A stretch of DNA of 30,624 bases from contig CAZBWV010000105.1 of NCBI GenBank assembly GCA_964495805.1, positions 1 through 30,624 of the forward strand, given 5' to 3'. Every line of letters begins with the position of its first letter. Position 1 is the stretch's first letter. A program made the translations under genes and the position numbers. Source of the DNA: JALXCH01 sp964495805 (GTDB lineage: Bacteria; Calditrichota; Calditrichia; RBG-13-44-9). Shown here piece after piece: positions 1 to 7,056 of the stretch. The notes below the pieces were generated by a model. It was not told the DNA's origin. It saw only the letters and a list, made by a program, of their open reading frames with translations, and searched no databases.

Positions 1-199
1 CCTGAAAGTTCAGCTGCCAGGCCATGGAGTTCTCTCCACCGGCAGCCCAGTTGTCAAAACTCGTCTGCGTTAAATTCAAACTGCCCACCACCTTGTTCGT
101 CCAGCCGTATTGGGGCGGCTCGGCAGGCTTGTCCTGAGCAAAGAGCCCCATTACCGCAATCAATAACAGCCAGATAATTCCATTATTCTTTATTTTCAT
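1..199 (-). CDS. DUF3078-type outer-membrane protein, N-terminal part only
   Basis: The gene runs off the left edge, so only the first 66 codons are visible. It starts at ATG 199 behind an AAGGAG ribosome site seven bases upstream. The first 21 residues form a signal peptide with a hydrophobic core and a probable cut after LFAQ. The mature part contains WTNKVVGSLNLTQTSFDNWA followed by GGENSMAWQLNFQ, which I recognise from DUF3078 proteins of Bacteroidota and Calditrichota; these are thought to be outer-membrane barrels of unknown role. The start overlaps the end of the upstream 165-aa gene by 17 bases, so the two are probably translated from one message. Family assignment rests on a short stretch. 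Confidence 0.7.
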   Translation of the reverse strand, partial: MKIKNNGIIWLLLIAVMGLFAQDKPAEPPQYGWTNKVVGSLNLTQTSFDNWAAGGENSMAWQLNFQ

Positions 200-680
200 A
201 GTTGTGCTCCTTATTCATATTTTTCATACCAATATGATCAATGATTGCGTCCATCTGAGGGGACGGTTTAATGAGATTATCAAATCCGGGAATATTTTGT
301 GAAATCAGTTGGGTGATATGTGGAGAAAACGTTCTTTGCAGAAAACGGATTATCAGGGTTACCAGCATTTGCAAACTCTCGTCTATAAAACCTTCGCGAA
401 TCAACTGATAGAGCAAGTGGTTCAACGCCTTGTAGGGCCCACCAATTAAATCCGTTCGGAGTCGGGAAAATTCGTTTCGATATTCCTGGGAGTGAAGAAA
501 ATACTGCTCTTCGATCCAGGAATAATCAGGAAATCCTTTTTTCCAGGCCTGAACAATATGAGGATCCATATACTGTTCTAACACGAAGAAGAATGCACCA
601 ATTCCGTAAGCCACGGTTTTTTCGTCCTTTTTCAAAATCAACGCGAATTGAGATATCACAACTGGTTTTTGCTGACACAT
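183..680 (-). CDS. Hypothetical protein, 165 aa
   Basis: I do not recognise this protein. It has no signal peptide and no clear membrane span, and is probably cytoplasmic and mostly helical. Visible segments include a central acidic/aromatic stretch (PDYSWIEEQYF, residues about 51-61) and a hydrophobic helix near residues 103-114 (LQMLVTLIIRFL). The C-terminus is charged and rich in Asn, Glu and Lys. It overlaps the start of the DUF3078-type gene by 17 bases, which suggests translational coupling. No strong ribosome site precedes the ATG at 680 (AAAGTTGATCAG only), so the start is uncertain. Coding is supported by lack of any competing reading frame and by the compact overlap with its neighbour. 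Confidence 0.6.
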   Translation of the reverse strand: MCQQKPVVISQFALILKKDEKTVAYGIGAFFFVLEQYMDPHIVQAWKKGFPDYSWIEEQYFLHSQEYRNEFSRLRTDLIGGPYKALNHLLYQLIREGFIDESLQMLVTLIIRFLQRTFSPHITQLISQNIPGFDNLIKPSPQMDAIIDHIGMKNMNKEHNYENKE

Positions 681-763
681 ATCTGATCAACTTTATTTTT
701 AATTTCCGGATTTTCAGACAATTTTAAATAGGTCAAAAGAAGAGAAATGGGTAAGATAAATTA

Positions 764-796
764 CCCGGATGAAAATCTCTCCGATTTCCACCCGGG
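764..796 (-). terminator. Hairpin downstream of mscL
   Basis: Twelve-base arms at 764-775 and 785-796 pair with two G-T wobbles (CCCGGATGAAAA against TTTCCACCCGGG) around a nine-base loop. In the direction of mscL the stem is followed by a moderately T-rich run but no clean T tract. It lies 31 bases past the mscL stop. It may be a terminator or a member of the palindrome family also seen at 1954 and 15126. Confidence 0.4.
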
Positions 797-826
797 CTTG
801 TTGGACCCATGAGTCATCGGGCAAAT

Positions 827-1222
827 TTACTTCGATTTCAAAATATCACGAATTTCTTTCAACAACACCTCTTCGGCAGAGGGTGCGGGTGGCGGTGCCG
901 GTTTGGCTTCCTCTTTTTTCTTCAGATTGTTCATTCCTTTTACTACCAGGAAAATCGCGAAACCGATAATAACAAAATCCACCACTGTGCCGATGAACGC
1001 GCCGTATCGGATAGCCACCATGGGAGTGTCGCCCGAAGCTTCGCGCAACACAATCATCAACTGACTGAAATCCATATTCCCCAGCAGCATCCCGATGGGA
1101 GGCATCAGCACATCTTTAACAAAAGAGGAAACGATTTTGCCGAACGCGGCGCCGATGACAATACCCACTGCCATGTCCACCACGTTTCCACGCATGATAA
1201 ATTCTTTAAATTCTTTCCACAT
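827..1222 (-). CDS. mscL: Large-conductance mechanosensitive channel MscL
   Basis: MscL forms a homopentameric inner-membrane pore that opens under membrane tension and releases solutes on osmotic downshock. The 131-aa product has the usual family length. It carries the amphipathic N-terminus (WKEFKEFIMRGNVVDMAVG), TM1 (AVGIVIGAAFGKIVSSFV) with the Gly/Ala-rich pore helix, a periplasmic loop, TM2 (FVIIGFAIFLVVKGMN) and a charged C-terminal bundle (EVLLKEIRDIL). A Pro/Ala-rich linker precedes the bundle. I place the start at ATG 1222, nine codons inside the longest frame, because a perfect AAGGAGG site stands five bases before it. It follows the DUF4332 gene by 58 bases and is probably in its operon. 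Confidence 0.96.
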   Translation of the reverse strand: MWKEFKEFIMRGNVVDMAVGIVIGAAFGKIVSSFVKDVLMPPIGMLLGNMDFSQLMIVLREASGDTPMVAIRYGAFIGTVVDFVIIGFAIFLVVKGMNNLKKKEEAKPAPPPAPSAEEVLLKEIRDILKSK

Positions 1223-1280
1223 AGGGCCTCCTTGATCTCGGTGAACCAATTACTGATTCATTGTAGTACCACCCGGGGAT

Positions 1281-1685
1281 TTAGTATTGAATCACCCGCG
1301 GGGCGCGTTTCGCCTGCTCTACCCAATCCTTTACCTGATTGGCAGTGGGGAGCTTACGAACCAGCTTCTTCTCCCGGTTGACTTCCACAATTTTCTGGTA
1401 TAGGTTATCCGGATTTCGCTGAGCCAGTTCGGGTACCGTATCCACACCGGAGGCTTCCAGTAAATCCGCATATTGAGTACTCACACCCTTAATCCGGGTT
1501 AAATCCGCCTTGTTTACCCATTTCAGAATCTGGGCTTCGCTCAGGCCGGTCTGCTCGGCAATTTCCTTGCGTCCTTTCGGTGTCGAGCCTACTTCCAGCA
1601 ACTTTTCCAGAGAACCAATTCCGGCCTCTTTCAACTTTGCCGCAAACACTTCTCCGATACCTTCGATGGATGATAACTTCGTCAT
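1281..1685 (-). CDS. DUF4332 helix-hairpin-helix protein
   Basis: A 134-aa soluble protein with two helix-hairpin-helix-like repeats: LSSIEGIGEVFAAKLKEAGI near the N-terminus and LTRIKGVSTQYADLLEASGV at about residues 62-81. This paired arrangement is typical of DUF4332, whose members are small proteins of unknown function that may bind nucleic acid through the hairpins; binding is inferred from the fold only. The ATG at 1685 follows a strong AAGGAGGAG ribosome site. It is the first gene of a likely two-gene transcript with mscL. The Ile-Gln-Tyr C-terminus and Arg/Lys-rich final helix show no further motif. Confidence 0.85.
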   Translation of the reverse strand: MTKLSSIEGIGEVFAAKLKEAGIGSLEKLLEVGSTPKGRKEIAEQTGLSEAQILKWVNKADLTRIKGVSTQYADLLEASGVDTVPELAQRNPDNLYQKIVEVNREKKLVRKLPTANQVKDWVEQAKRAPRVIQY

Positions 1686-1953
1686 AGTATCTCCTCCTTA
1701 CAATTGATTGATATTACAGTAAACAGTTTTTAACGAAGGGAGCCATTGTTGATCGAATTTGCTCCTTCGCCTTTAACAACGCTCCCCCCTTTTTACAACT
1801 GCTGTGCCAAAAAATTCGAAAAAGAGGAGAAAATCCGAAAAGTTTCACCAACCCTACACGCAACCCACTGATTATTTTGGAGTTACAAAATTTTCCACCC
1901 AACTTCTGATCTGGATAAGAAAATTATCGGAGTGTTACGAGAGAAGGAAGAAT
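1686..1953. other. Intergenic region upstream of the DUF4332 gene
   Basis: No gene is supported here. The stretch must hold the promoter for the DUF4332-mscL pair (a TAATAT box lies about 30 bases before the start codon, without a convincing -35 element). The short reading frames in it lack ribosome sites. Confidence 0.5.
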
Positions 1954-1987
1954 GGGTGAAATCCACACCAATTAGGGGATTTCACCC
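1954..1987 (-). terminator. Perfect 11-bp palindrome after the regulator gene
   Basis: GGGTGAAATCC at 1954-1964 and GGATTTCACCC at 1977-1987 are exact complements around a 12-base loop. It begins six bases beyond the stop codon of the sigma-54-type regulator, the last gene of the GTPase operon, and on the minus strand it is followed by ATTCTTCCTTCTCT, a broken T-rich run. A transcription terminator is the simplest reading. The same GGGATTTCACCCG 13-mer recurs at 15136-15148. Confidence 0.6.
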
Positions 1988-1993
1988 GGTATT

Positions 1994-3361
1994 TTATACC
2001 AGCCCGAACTTTGTCAGTCGATATCGCAGGGTATCCCGGCTCAGTCCCAGCAATTTTGCCGCGCGAGATTTATTACCCCCCGCCTGTTCCAGGGCAGAAA
2101 GGATGAGTTGTTTTTCCACCTCTTCCAATTGGATGCCTTCCGGCGGGACATGCCAGCGGGAGAGATCCTCTTTCGTTTCGTTTGCCTGCAGGATCAGTTC
2201 CGAGCGATCCACTATTTCGCGATCGCAAAAGATCACTGCGCGTTCGATACAGTTGTTCAATTCGCGAACGTTTCCTGGCCAGTGGTAATGCAGCATGGCG
2301 CGCTCCGCTGCGGGGGTGAATCCGTGAATTTTCTTCTTAAGTTCGGAGCTGTGGATGGTCAGAAAATGACGTGCCAGCAACAAAATATCCTCCCCCAGTT
2401 CCCGCAAAGGTGGCATCTGGATGATCACTACACTGAGCCGATAGTACAGGTCTTCCCGGAACGTCTTGTCGGTGACCGCCTGTTTCAGGTCCCGATTGGT
2501 CGCCACAATAAATCTGGCATTGGTTTCGATAATTCGATTTCCACCCAGGCGCCGGAATTTTCGAGTTTCCAGTACAGAGAGTAATTTTGCCTGCATGGCC
2601 AGCGAAAGTTCTCCGATTTCGTCCAGAAAAATGGTGCCTCCGTTAGCTTCTTCTAACAAACCGATGCGGGTGGTATGAGCGTGGGTAAATGCCCCCTTTT
2701 CGTGGCCAAACAGTTCCGATTCCAGCAAATTTTCCGGAATCGCCGCACAATTAATCTCCACAAACGGGGCATCGGGTGGCATGGAACTGGAATGAATGAC
2801 CCGGGCAACCAGATTTTTCCCTGTTCCGCTTTCTCCTTGTAGCAAAACCGTGGTCCCGGGTGCATGTTGCAACCGACGAATGGTGCGGCGTACCTCTTCA
2901 ATCTGAGGCGAATGTCCCAGAATTCCCTTCTCGATAAAATGTCGGCGAAACACAACCGATTGTTTGGATAGCTTGAATTCGTAATGTCGCTGACGCGTTT
3001 CCTGAAGCCGCTGGGCCTTTTCTGTTACGTCTTCCAGAATTAACCATCCCCGTCCGGGTTGTTCACTGCCAAGCACATTTAAATGGAAATAAGCCACTTC
3101 CTTCCCCTGAACGGACATCCGATTCACAAATTCCAGGCGAAATATTTCCTGTTCCCCATTCACTATTTTTTCGATCTCTTCCTGATTGCCAAACAGTTCC
3201 GGGAACAGGTTCCACAGGGAAGCAGAGGTTCCCTCGGGATGGAAGCGCTCCGTCCATTGCTCTGCCAGAGAATTTTGCCAGGTAATCTGGCCATCCATCT
3301 GAAATTCAAACAGAGCAAATTCTAAATAGTGAAACAATATTTCCAGTGGGGTATTTCTCAT
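1994..3361 (-). CDS. Sigma-54-type AAA+ transcriptional activator with PAS-like sensor
   Basis: A 455-aa enhancer-binding-protein-like regulator. Residues about 8-115 look like a PAS-type sensor domain (no receiver domain). The AAA+ domain spans about 144-370: Walker A GESGTGKN (176-183), GAFTHA (223-228), Walker B GGTIFLDE (241-248), arginine-finger region FREDLYYRL and WPGNVREL (361-368). A Fis-type helix-turn-helix ends the protein (GGNKSRAAKLLGLSRDTLRY). Family members use ATP hydrolysis to open sigma-54 promoters. Here the sigma-54-contacting GAFTGA loop reads GAFTHA, so sigma-54 contact may be altered. It is the last gene of the GTPase operon, overlapping the GTPase gene by four bases (ATGA), so its sensor may respond to that module. 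Confidence 0.92.
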   Translation of the reverse strand: MRNTPLEILFHYLEFALFEFQMDGQITWQNSLAEQWTERFHPEGTSASLWNLFPELFGNQEEIEKIVNGEQEIFRLEFVNRMSVQGKEVAYFHLNVLGSEQPGRGWLILEDVTEKAQRLQETRQRHYEFKLSKQSVVFRRHFIEKGILGHSPQIEEVRRTIRRLQHAPGTTVLLQGESGTGKNLVARVIHSSSMPPDAPFVEINCAAIPENLLESELFGHEKGAFTHAHTTRIGLLEEANGGTIFLDEIGELSLAMQAKLLSVLETRKFRRLGGNRIIETNARFIVATNRDLKQAVTDKTFREDLYYRLSVVIIQMPPLRELGEDILLLARHFLTIHSSELKKKIHGFTPAAERAMLHYHWPGNVRELNNCIERAVIFCDREIVDRSELILQANETKEDLSRWHVPPEGIQLEEVEKQLILSALEQAGGNKSRAAKLLGLSRDTLRYRLTKFGLV

Positions 3362-3876
3362 GGTAATCGTCCGGCCAGTTGTAGAAACGCCTTCTCCACG
3401 TTTTCGCCTGTCCGGGCGCTGGTGGTTAGATGGGATGACTGATACTCCCTGGCCATTTTCTTCAGCAGTTGCAAAGCATTTTCTGAGGCGGGAAGGTCAA
3501 TCTTGTTCCCAAGAAACAGCAGCTCCGCTTTCGGCGAGACGCTACGGAACCGCTGGACAATCTCCATCAGCATATCCACCGTTTCCGGACGGGTAACATC
3601 AACAACGGCAAGAGCGCCGGCTGCACCGCGAAAATAATTCATTACTACCCGATCGAACTTCTCCATTCCGGCAATATCCCAGATGATAAGGTTATATTGC
3701 ACAGTGCTTCCGTCGTTTCCGGTTACCGGGGGCAGCAGTTTCTGACTGACCCGAACGCCCAGCGTGGTGAGATAAGTCTCGCTAAAACGGTTGTACACAA
3801 ACCGTTCCACCAGGCTGGTTTTTCCCACCGCAAACGCCCCCAGCAAACAGATTTTTCGACTAAGCTGCCGGATCAC
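3358..3876 (-). CDS. Rab/Ras-like small GTPase
   Basis: A 172-aa single-domain GTPase of the Ras superfamily, cytoplasmic, expected to switch between GTP and GDP states. P-loop GAFAVGKTS (residues 13-21), switch I with Thr in YLTTLGVRV (35-43), G3 WDIAGME (66-72), G4 NKID (124-127) and G5 TSA (152-154) are all present. The residue matching Ras Gln61 is Met71 and that matching Ras Gly12 is Phe15, so intrinsic hydrolysis is predicted to be weak or to need a partner; I recall similar deviations in other bacterial members. There is no lipid-anchor cysteine at the C-terminus. The gene overlaps both neighbours by four bases, with the longin-like gene upstream and the AAA+ regulator downstream, which points to a dedicated pathway. 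Confidence 0.93.
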   Translation of the reverse strand: MIRQLSRKICLLGAFAVGKTSLVERFVYNRFSETYLTTLGVRVSQKLLPPVTGNDGSTVQYNLIIWDIAGMEKFDRVVMNYFRGAAGALAVVDVTRPETVDMLMEIVQRFRSVSPKAELLFLGNKIDLPASENALQLLKKMAREYQSSHLTTSARTGENVEKAFLQLAGRLP

Positions 3877-4805
3877 TGCAATTTACCTGAAGTTTGTTCG
3901 GAGAACACCTCGTCCGCTCCCGGGGTGAACTCTCGGGGATTCCACCGCTGAAGGAACCGCTCCAACAACTGCTTCAATTCCGGCGATACCTGCCGTTCTC
4001 CCCGAAAAGCGCGCAGCATCTTCCCAAATCGGCGGTGCAATTCTGTCTCCAGCTCATGCACCTGATCCGGAAAATTCTCCGGTAATACCCCTTCTGCGAC
4101 GAATGCCAGATACACGTATCGGCTGTTCTCCAGATAAATGGTTAAATCTTCGTAACTGATTTCGGTCAGCTCCCTGGGCGTATTGCTGCGGAAGGCTTCC
4201 CCGGCAAAGTTGCGGATAGCAGTTAACATGCCGCTCACCAGTTCCTCACCGATATGGTCCTGCTCGGTGTCGGTGGAAACCCGTGCGATAAGTAATCCGC
4301 TTTCTTTTTGAATCAGATAAATATGCCAGAGCCGAAATGGAAGCGCTTCCCGAAGAACCAATTCCTGATACGGCACTCCGGTAAACCAGGCACGAAAACG
4401 GAGTTTGAGGGAACGGAAACTAAACGCCTGATCGATGCGCTGGTTAATGGAGGCCACCAGCTTTTTCATGGCTTCGGCAATGGATTTGCGGATGGTTTGA
4501 CCGATTACCGGATAGAGGGCATCCACAATTTCTTCCCGCGCATCGTTAATTTGCCTTTTAATAGCCGCACCCATCACTGGCGCCAGCGCCTGTGCCATTT
4601 CATCCCGCGATTCCCGAATCTTCTCCGAGAGCGAATCGGAAATAACCGGACTGAGCGTGTGAATGAGTCGCTCCTTGTCTTCCAGTTGCTGGCGCAAACG
4701 TCGAATCTCCTCCTCCATCTCCCGAATTCGTTCCTGTTCCGCCTGGAAAAGGATTTTCTTCAGTTCCTGATACTTATCCATTGTCCGTTGCATCCGTTGA
4801 ACCAT
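3873..4805 (-). CDS. GTPase-partner protein: coiled coil, three 23-aa repeats, longin-like domain
   Basis: A 310-aa protein without signal peptide or membrane span. Residues 10-48 form a charged coiled coil. Three tandem 23-residue repeats follow, each starting Leu-x-Pro-Val (L51, L74, L97) with pattern LxPV[IM][SG]xx[IL]. After a basic linker, about 145-265 looks like an alpha/beta longin- or roadblock-like domain (FRLWHIYLIQKESGLLIARV, YEDLTIYLENSRYVYLAFVA), a fold that in eukaryotes and some bacteria acts on small GTPases; this is a by-eye fold guess. Similar proteins beside Rab-like genes are often labelled OmpA-like, but no OmpA domain is visible. ATG 4805 has no ribosome site; ATG 4781, overlapping the upstream stop as ATGGATAA, is an equally good start. 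Confidence 0.8.
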   Translation of the reverse strand: MVQRMQRTMDKYQELKKILFQAEQERIREMEEEIRRLRQQLEDKERLIHTLSPVISDSLSEKIRESRDEMAQALAPVMGAAIKRQINDAREEIVDALYPVIGQTIRKSIAEAMKKLVASINQRIDQAFSFRSLKLRFRAWFTGVPYQELVLREALPFRLWHIYLIQKESGLLIARVSTDTEQDHIGEELVSGMLTAIRNFAGEAFRSNTPRELTEISYEDLTIYLENSRYVYLAFVAEGVLPENFPDQVHELETELHRRFGKMLRAFRGERQVSPELKQLLERFLQRWNPREFTPGADEVFSEQTSGKLQ

Positions 4806-5181
4806 GCAATATTTGAGCTAATTGGCGGAAATGCTCGCCCAGTAGTTTTCGATCGGCTTTGGTATCACCCAGAGCATCCAGTCGCTGCTCCATCTCCTGC
4901 CGAAGCTTTTCGATAGTCGCCAGTACATCGTCTCCCTGCTGCTCCAGAGAGCTTTTTAACTCACCAATCCATTGACTTAACCGATTCTTCTCCCCCTCCA
5001 GCTGCTTCTTCAACTCCTCCACCCAACTCTGTGCTTCCTGACGAAGTGCCTGGATTTGCTGTTCCAATTGCTGGAATCGTTGTTCAAAATCGCGTTCCTT
5101 TTCCCCAAAAATAATCTGACGAATCGCTTCGATGGATTGCTCGCTTCCCCCGGGGAAAGCATCCTGTTTCGCTTTGCTCAT
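4774..5181 (-). CDS. Small coiled-coil protein, first gene of GTPase operon
   Basis: A 135-aa soluble protein, almost wholly predicted coiled coil between residues 30 and 125 (rich in Gln, Glu, Lys and Leu, with heptad spacing as in FEQRFQQLEQQIQALRQEA). A short N-terminal head carries IEAIRQIIFGE, which I have seen in small proteins next to bacterial Rab-like GTPases. The ATG at 5181 follows a GAGGAG site eight bases upstream, the best ribosome site of the operon, so expression of the module probably starts here. Its end overlaps the next gene by 8 or 32 bases. It may bind the coiled coil of the longin-like protein; function is not known. Confidence 0.75.
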   Translation of the reverse strand: MSKAKQDAFPGGSEQSIEAIRQIIFGEKERDFEQRFQQLEQQIQALRQEAQSWVEELKKQLEGEKNRLSQWIGELKSSLEQQGDDVLATIEKLRQEMEQRLDALGDTKADRKLLGEHFRQLAQILHGSTDATDNG

Positions 5182-5969
5182 ACCACATACTCCTCTGTTC
5201 TATCCAATTGAATTGCTAAACATTTAATCAGAGCCTGTCTTTTCAGTTTATCTCATTGCCAATTCCGGCCGTTTAACTTTTGCTTCCGAATTCCCGGTCG
5301 TATCCCACTTTTTTATTAGACGGACCTTTCGTACCAACTGGCCCGAATTCCAGGAAAAAGCAAATGCAATGTGTTCCTTTTAAAAAAGCTACTCCGGAAC
5401 AGAATTTCAGAGTAACAATCGGTTGATGGTTTTAGGTAGAACCACCAAAACGTATGGCGTTCTTCGAAGGTGACTAAAAAACCAAAAAAAGGACGCATCA
5501 TCATTCCCATCAAAGTATAATTCGGAATTAGCTTAACCATGAAAACAATTCCATTGTATCTTACTTTTTAATCACCCACTATGTTAACGAGACCAGGTAA
5601 ATTACGAATTATTCAATATTTTTATATTTTACAAAAGAAAACAAAAAATTCCTACTTTTTTTTCGGGTAAAGTTTTTAATAACGTAACCTGCCCCAATCG
5701 AGACCACAAAAAGAGCAAAGATTCATCAGAGGCATCTTCAAACACCCATGGATAAAATACCGGTAGCATTGGCTTTTGTTTTCATATAAATTGAACAAAA
5801 AATCGGGTATTGTATTGTGCATCTGGTTAAACGGAAAAAGAAAAAAGTTCGCGAGCTTTTTCTCACCACATTTTTGTTTAGTAAGCTGACCATGGGTCGT
5901 CTGCTCAATCCCACTCTGTTCCCCGTGTATTTACATAAATTTTTTCCCACTCCGCGTAAATCTGTGTAC
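5182..5969. other. AT-rich intergenic region upstream of the GTPase operon
   Basis: About 790 bases with no supported gene. Base composition is clearly richer in A and T than the flanking genes, particularly 5540-5700. Possible frames of 60-77 codons (for example 5316-5540 minus) have no ribosome site, unusual residue content and no recognisable domain. The part next to 5181 must hold the operon promoter; I found no convincing sigma-70 or sigma-54 pair. It may be remnant sequence or contain an unrecognised small RNA. Confidence 0.4.
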
Positions 5970-5999
5970 AAAAAAAGCCTGGCCGACTATTTTTTCGGC
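5970..5999 (-). terminator. Terminator-like hairpin over the stop of the 284-aa gene
   Basis: On the minus strand GCCGA (5995-5999) pairs with TCGGC (5982-5986) across the TAG stop codon, and seven T residues (5970-5976) follow five bases later. The short stem plus T run suggests an intrinsic terminator, though the stem is weak. Confidence 0.45.
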
Positions 6000-6841
6000 A
6001 ATTGATTCTCCGCAGGATTCGTCGAATTGCCTGTTCGAGCATCCGGGATTTTTTCCAGAGGAATATTGAACAGGTAATCCTTGATAAATAATTCGCTCAT
6101 ATAGCGCTCTTCCGGTCGGTCTGCCACCTGCACCATAGTCATTACTCGCACTGGTACCCAGTAGCGATCAATCTTTCGGAACTCCGTGCGGGTAGCCGAG
6201 CCACTGGTAATCTTGCCGTTCTGGTAAATCTGGCTATCCCACCCTACGCACAACCACTTGCCTTCCACTTCCGTGTAAGCCGGATAGTTAATAATCCGCT
6301 TGTCCCCCGACTCATACCGAACTTTGCGCAATTTACCGGAGGGTAAAAATACTTTCCATACGTCAGCTACCAGATTCCCTTCTCCGCTCCGGTAATGTAC
6401 CCGAACGCTATCCTGAGAGAATTCAATCTCGGCATCTTCCGGAATATCCGAAAATGGTGAGTAAACCACAAAATTGATGAAATCCAGAAAAAAGCCCTGG
6501 AATTCCGTTTTCACAATTTGAATTTGCTGTAAACTTTGCTGGCGCTTTCTGGCATCGTCCATTCCGGGATAGGGTTGCAGGATGTAGTAGGTATTTCCTT
6601 CCCGGGTCCAGATAAATTTCAGGGGATAATTGTAACTGCTATCCCCCATCTGGGCGACATAGTTTAAATAGGCACTGCTGGTAAAATAGCAGGAGAAATT
6701 GGTCATGTCGGTTTTTTCCAGCACCATGTAGTAATCGTCCGCCTGATTGCGAAAATCCAGCCAGCGATCCGACACCTGGGCGGAGAGGGTCACTATTCCC
6801 ACAAACAGCCCCACAATTGCATTCCAAAAAAAGTATTTCAT
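5987..6841 (-). CDS. Exported protein of unknown function, 284 aa
   Basis: I do not recognise the family. The protein begins with a signal peptide (MKYFFWNAIVGLFVGIVTLS, cut probably after SAQ) and is otherwise a soluble, beta-rich domain with alternating hydrophobic strands and several Tyr/Trp residues (IWTREGNTYYIL, KLRKVRYESGDKRIINYPAY, YWVPVRVMTMVQVADRP). The layout recalls LolA/LolB-like or outer-membrane lipoprotein-sorting folds, but this is only an impression. There is no lipobox. The start is ATG 6841 with GAGG four bases upstream; an in-frame GTG three codons earlier at 6850 overlaps that site. It has its own terminator-like hairpin and probably its own promoter. Confidence 0.8.
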   Translation of the reverse strand: MKYFFWNAIVGLFVGIVTLSAQVSDRWLDFRNQADDYYMVLEKTDMTNFSCYFTSSAYLNYVAQMGDSSYNYPLKFIWTREGNTYYILQPYPGMDDARKRQQSLQQIQIVKTEFQGFFLDFINFVVYSPFSDIPEDAEIEFSQDSVRVHYRSGEGNLVADVWKVFLPSGKLRKVRYESGDKRIINYPAYTEVEGKWLCVGWDSQIYQNGKITSGSATRTEFRKIDRYWVPVRVMTMVQVADRPEERYMSELFIKDYLFNIPLEKIPDARTGNSTNPAENQLPKK

Positions 6842-6996
6842 ATACCTCACTTTCGTTTTTATTCTACTCCAAGATAGTAATTTACGGAATCAATCGTTCT
6901 GATTCAAATCCAAAGGGAAAACTTTTTTACGAAAAGTAGCAAGGGGAGAATCGGGCAGAGAACAGGTGAGCCGGGCACATGGTGGGAACAGATTCG

Positions 6997-7028
6997 CTCA
7001 CTCTTTTTACTGAACAGAAAAGTGTGAG
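6997..7028 (-). other. Inverted repeat downstream of PAP2 gene
   Basis: Arms CTCACTCTTTT (6997-7007) and AAAAGTGTGAG (7018-7028) match in ten of eleven positions with a ten-base loop. It lies about 30 bases beyond the PAP2 stop. No T tract follows on the minus strand, so a terminator role is uncertain. Confidence 0.35.
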
Positions 7029-7056
7029 GGCTACATTGAATCTTGGCAACCTTCAT

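Noticed and set aside
3873..4805. OmpA-family label for the longin-like protein
   Set aside because: There is no signal peptide, barrel or OmpA C-terminal peptidoglycan-binding motif.
5220..5290. Sigma-54 promoter before the GTPase operon (TTGGCAATGAG on the minus strand)
   Set aside because: The -24-like TGGCA is present but no GC stands at the -12 position.
5316..5540. Possible 74-aa gene in the AT-rich gap
   Set aside because: No ribosome site, no domain and unusual composition; reported only as intergenic sequence.
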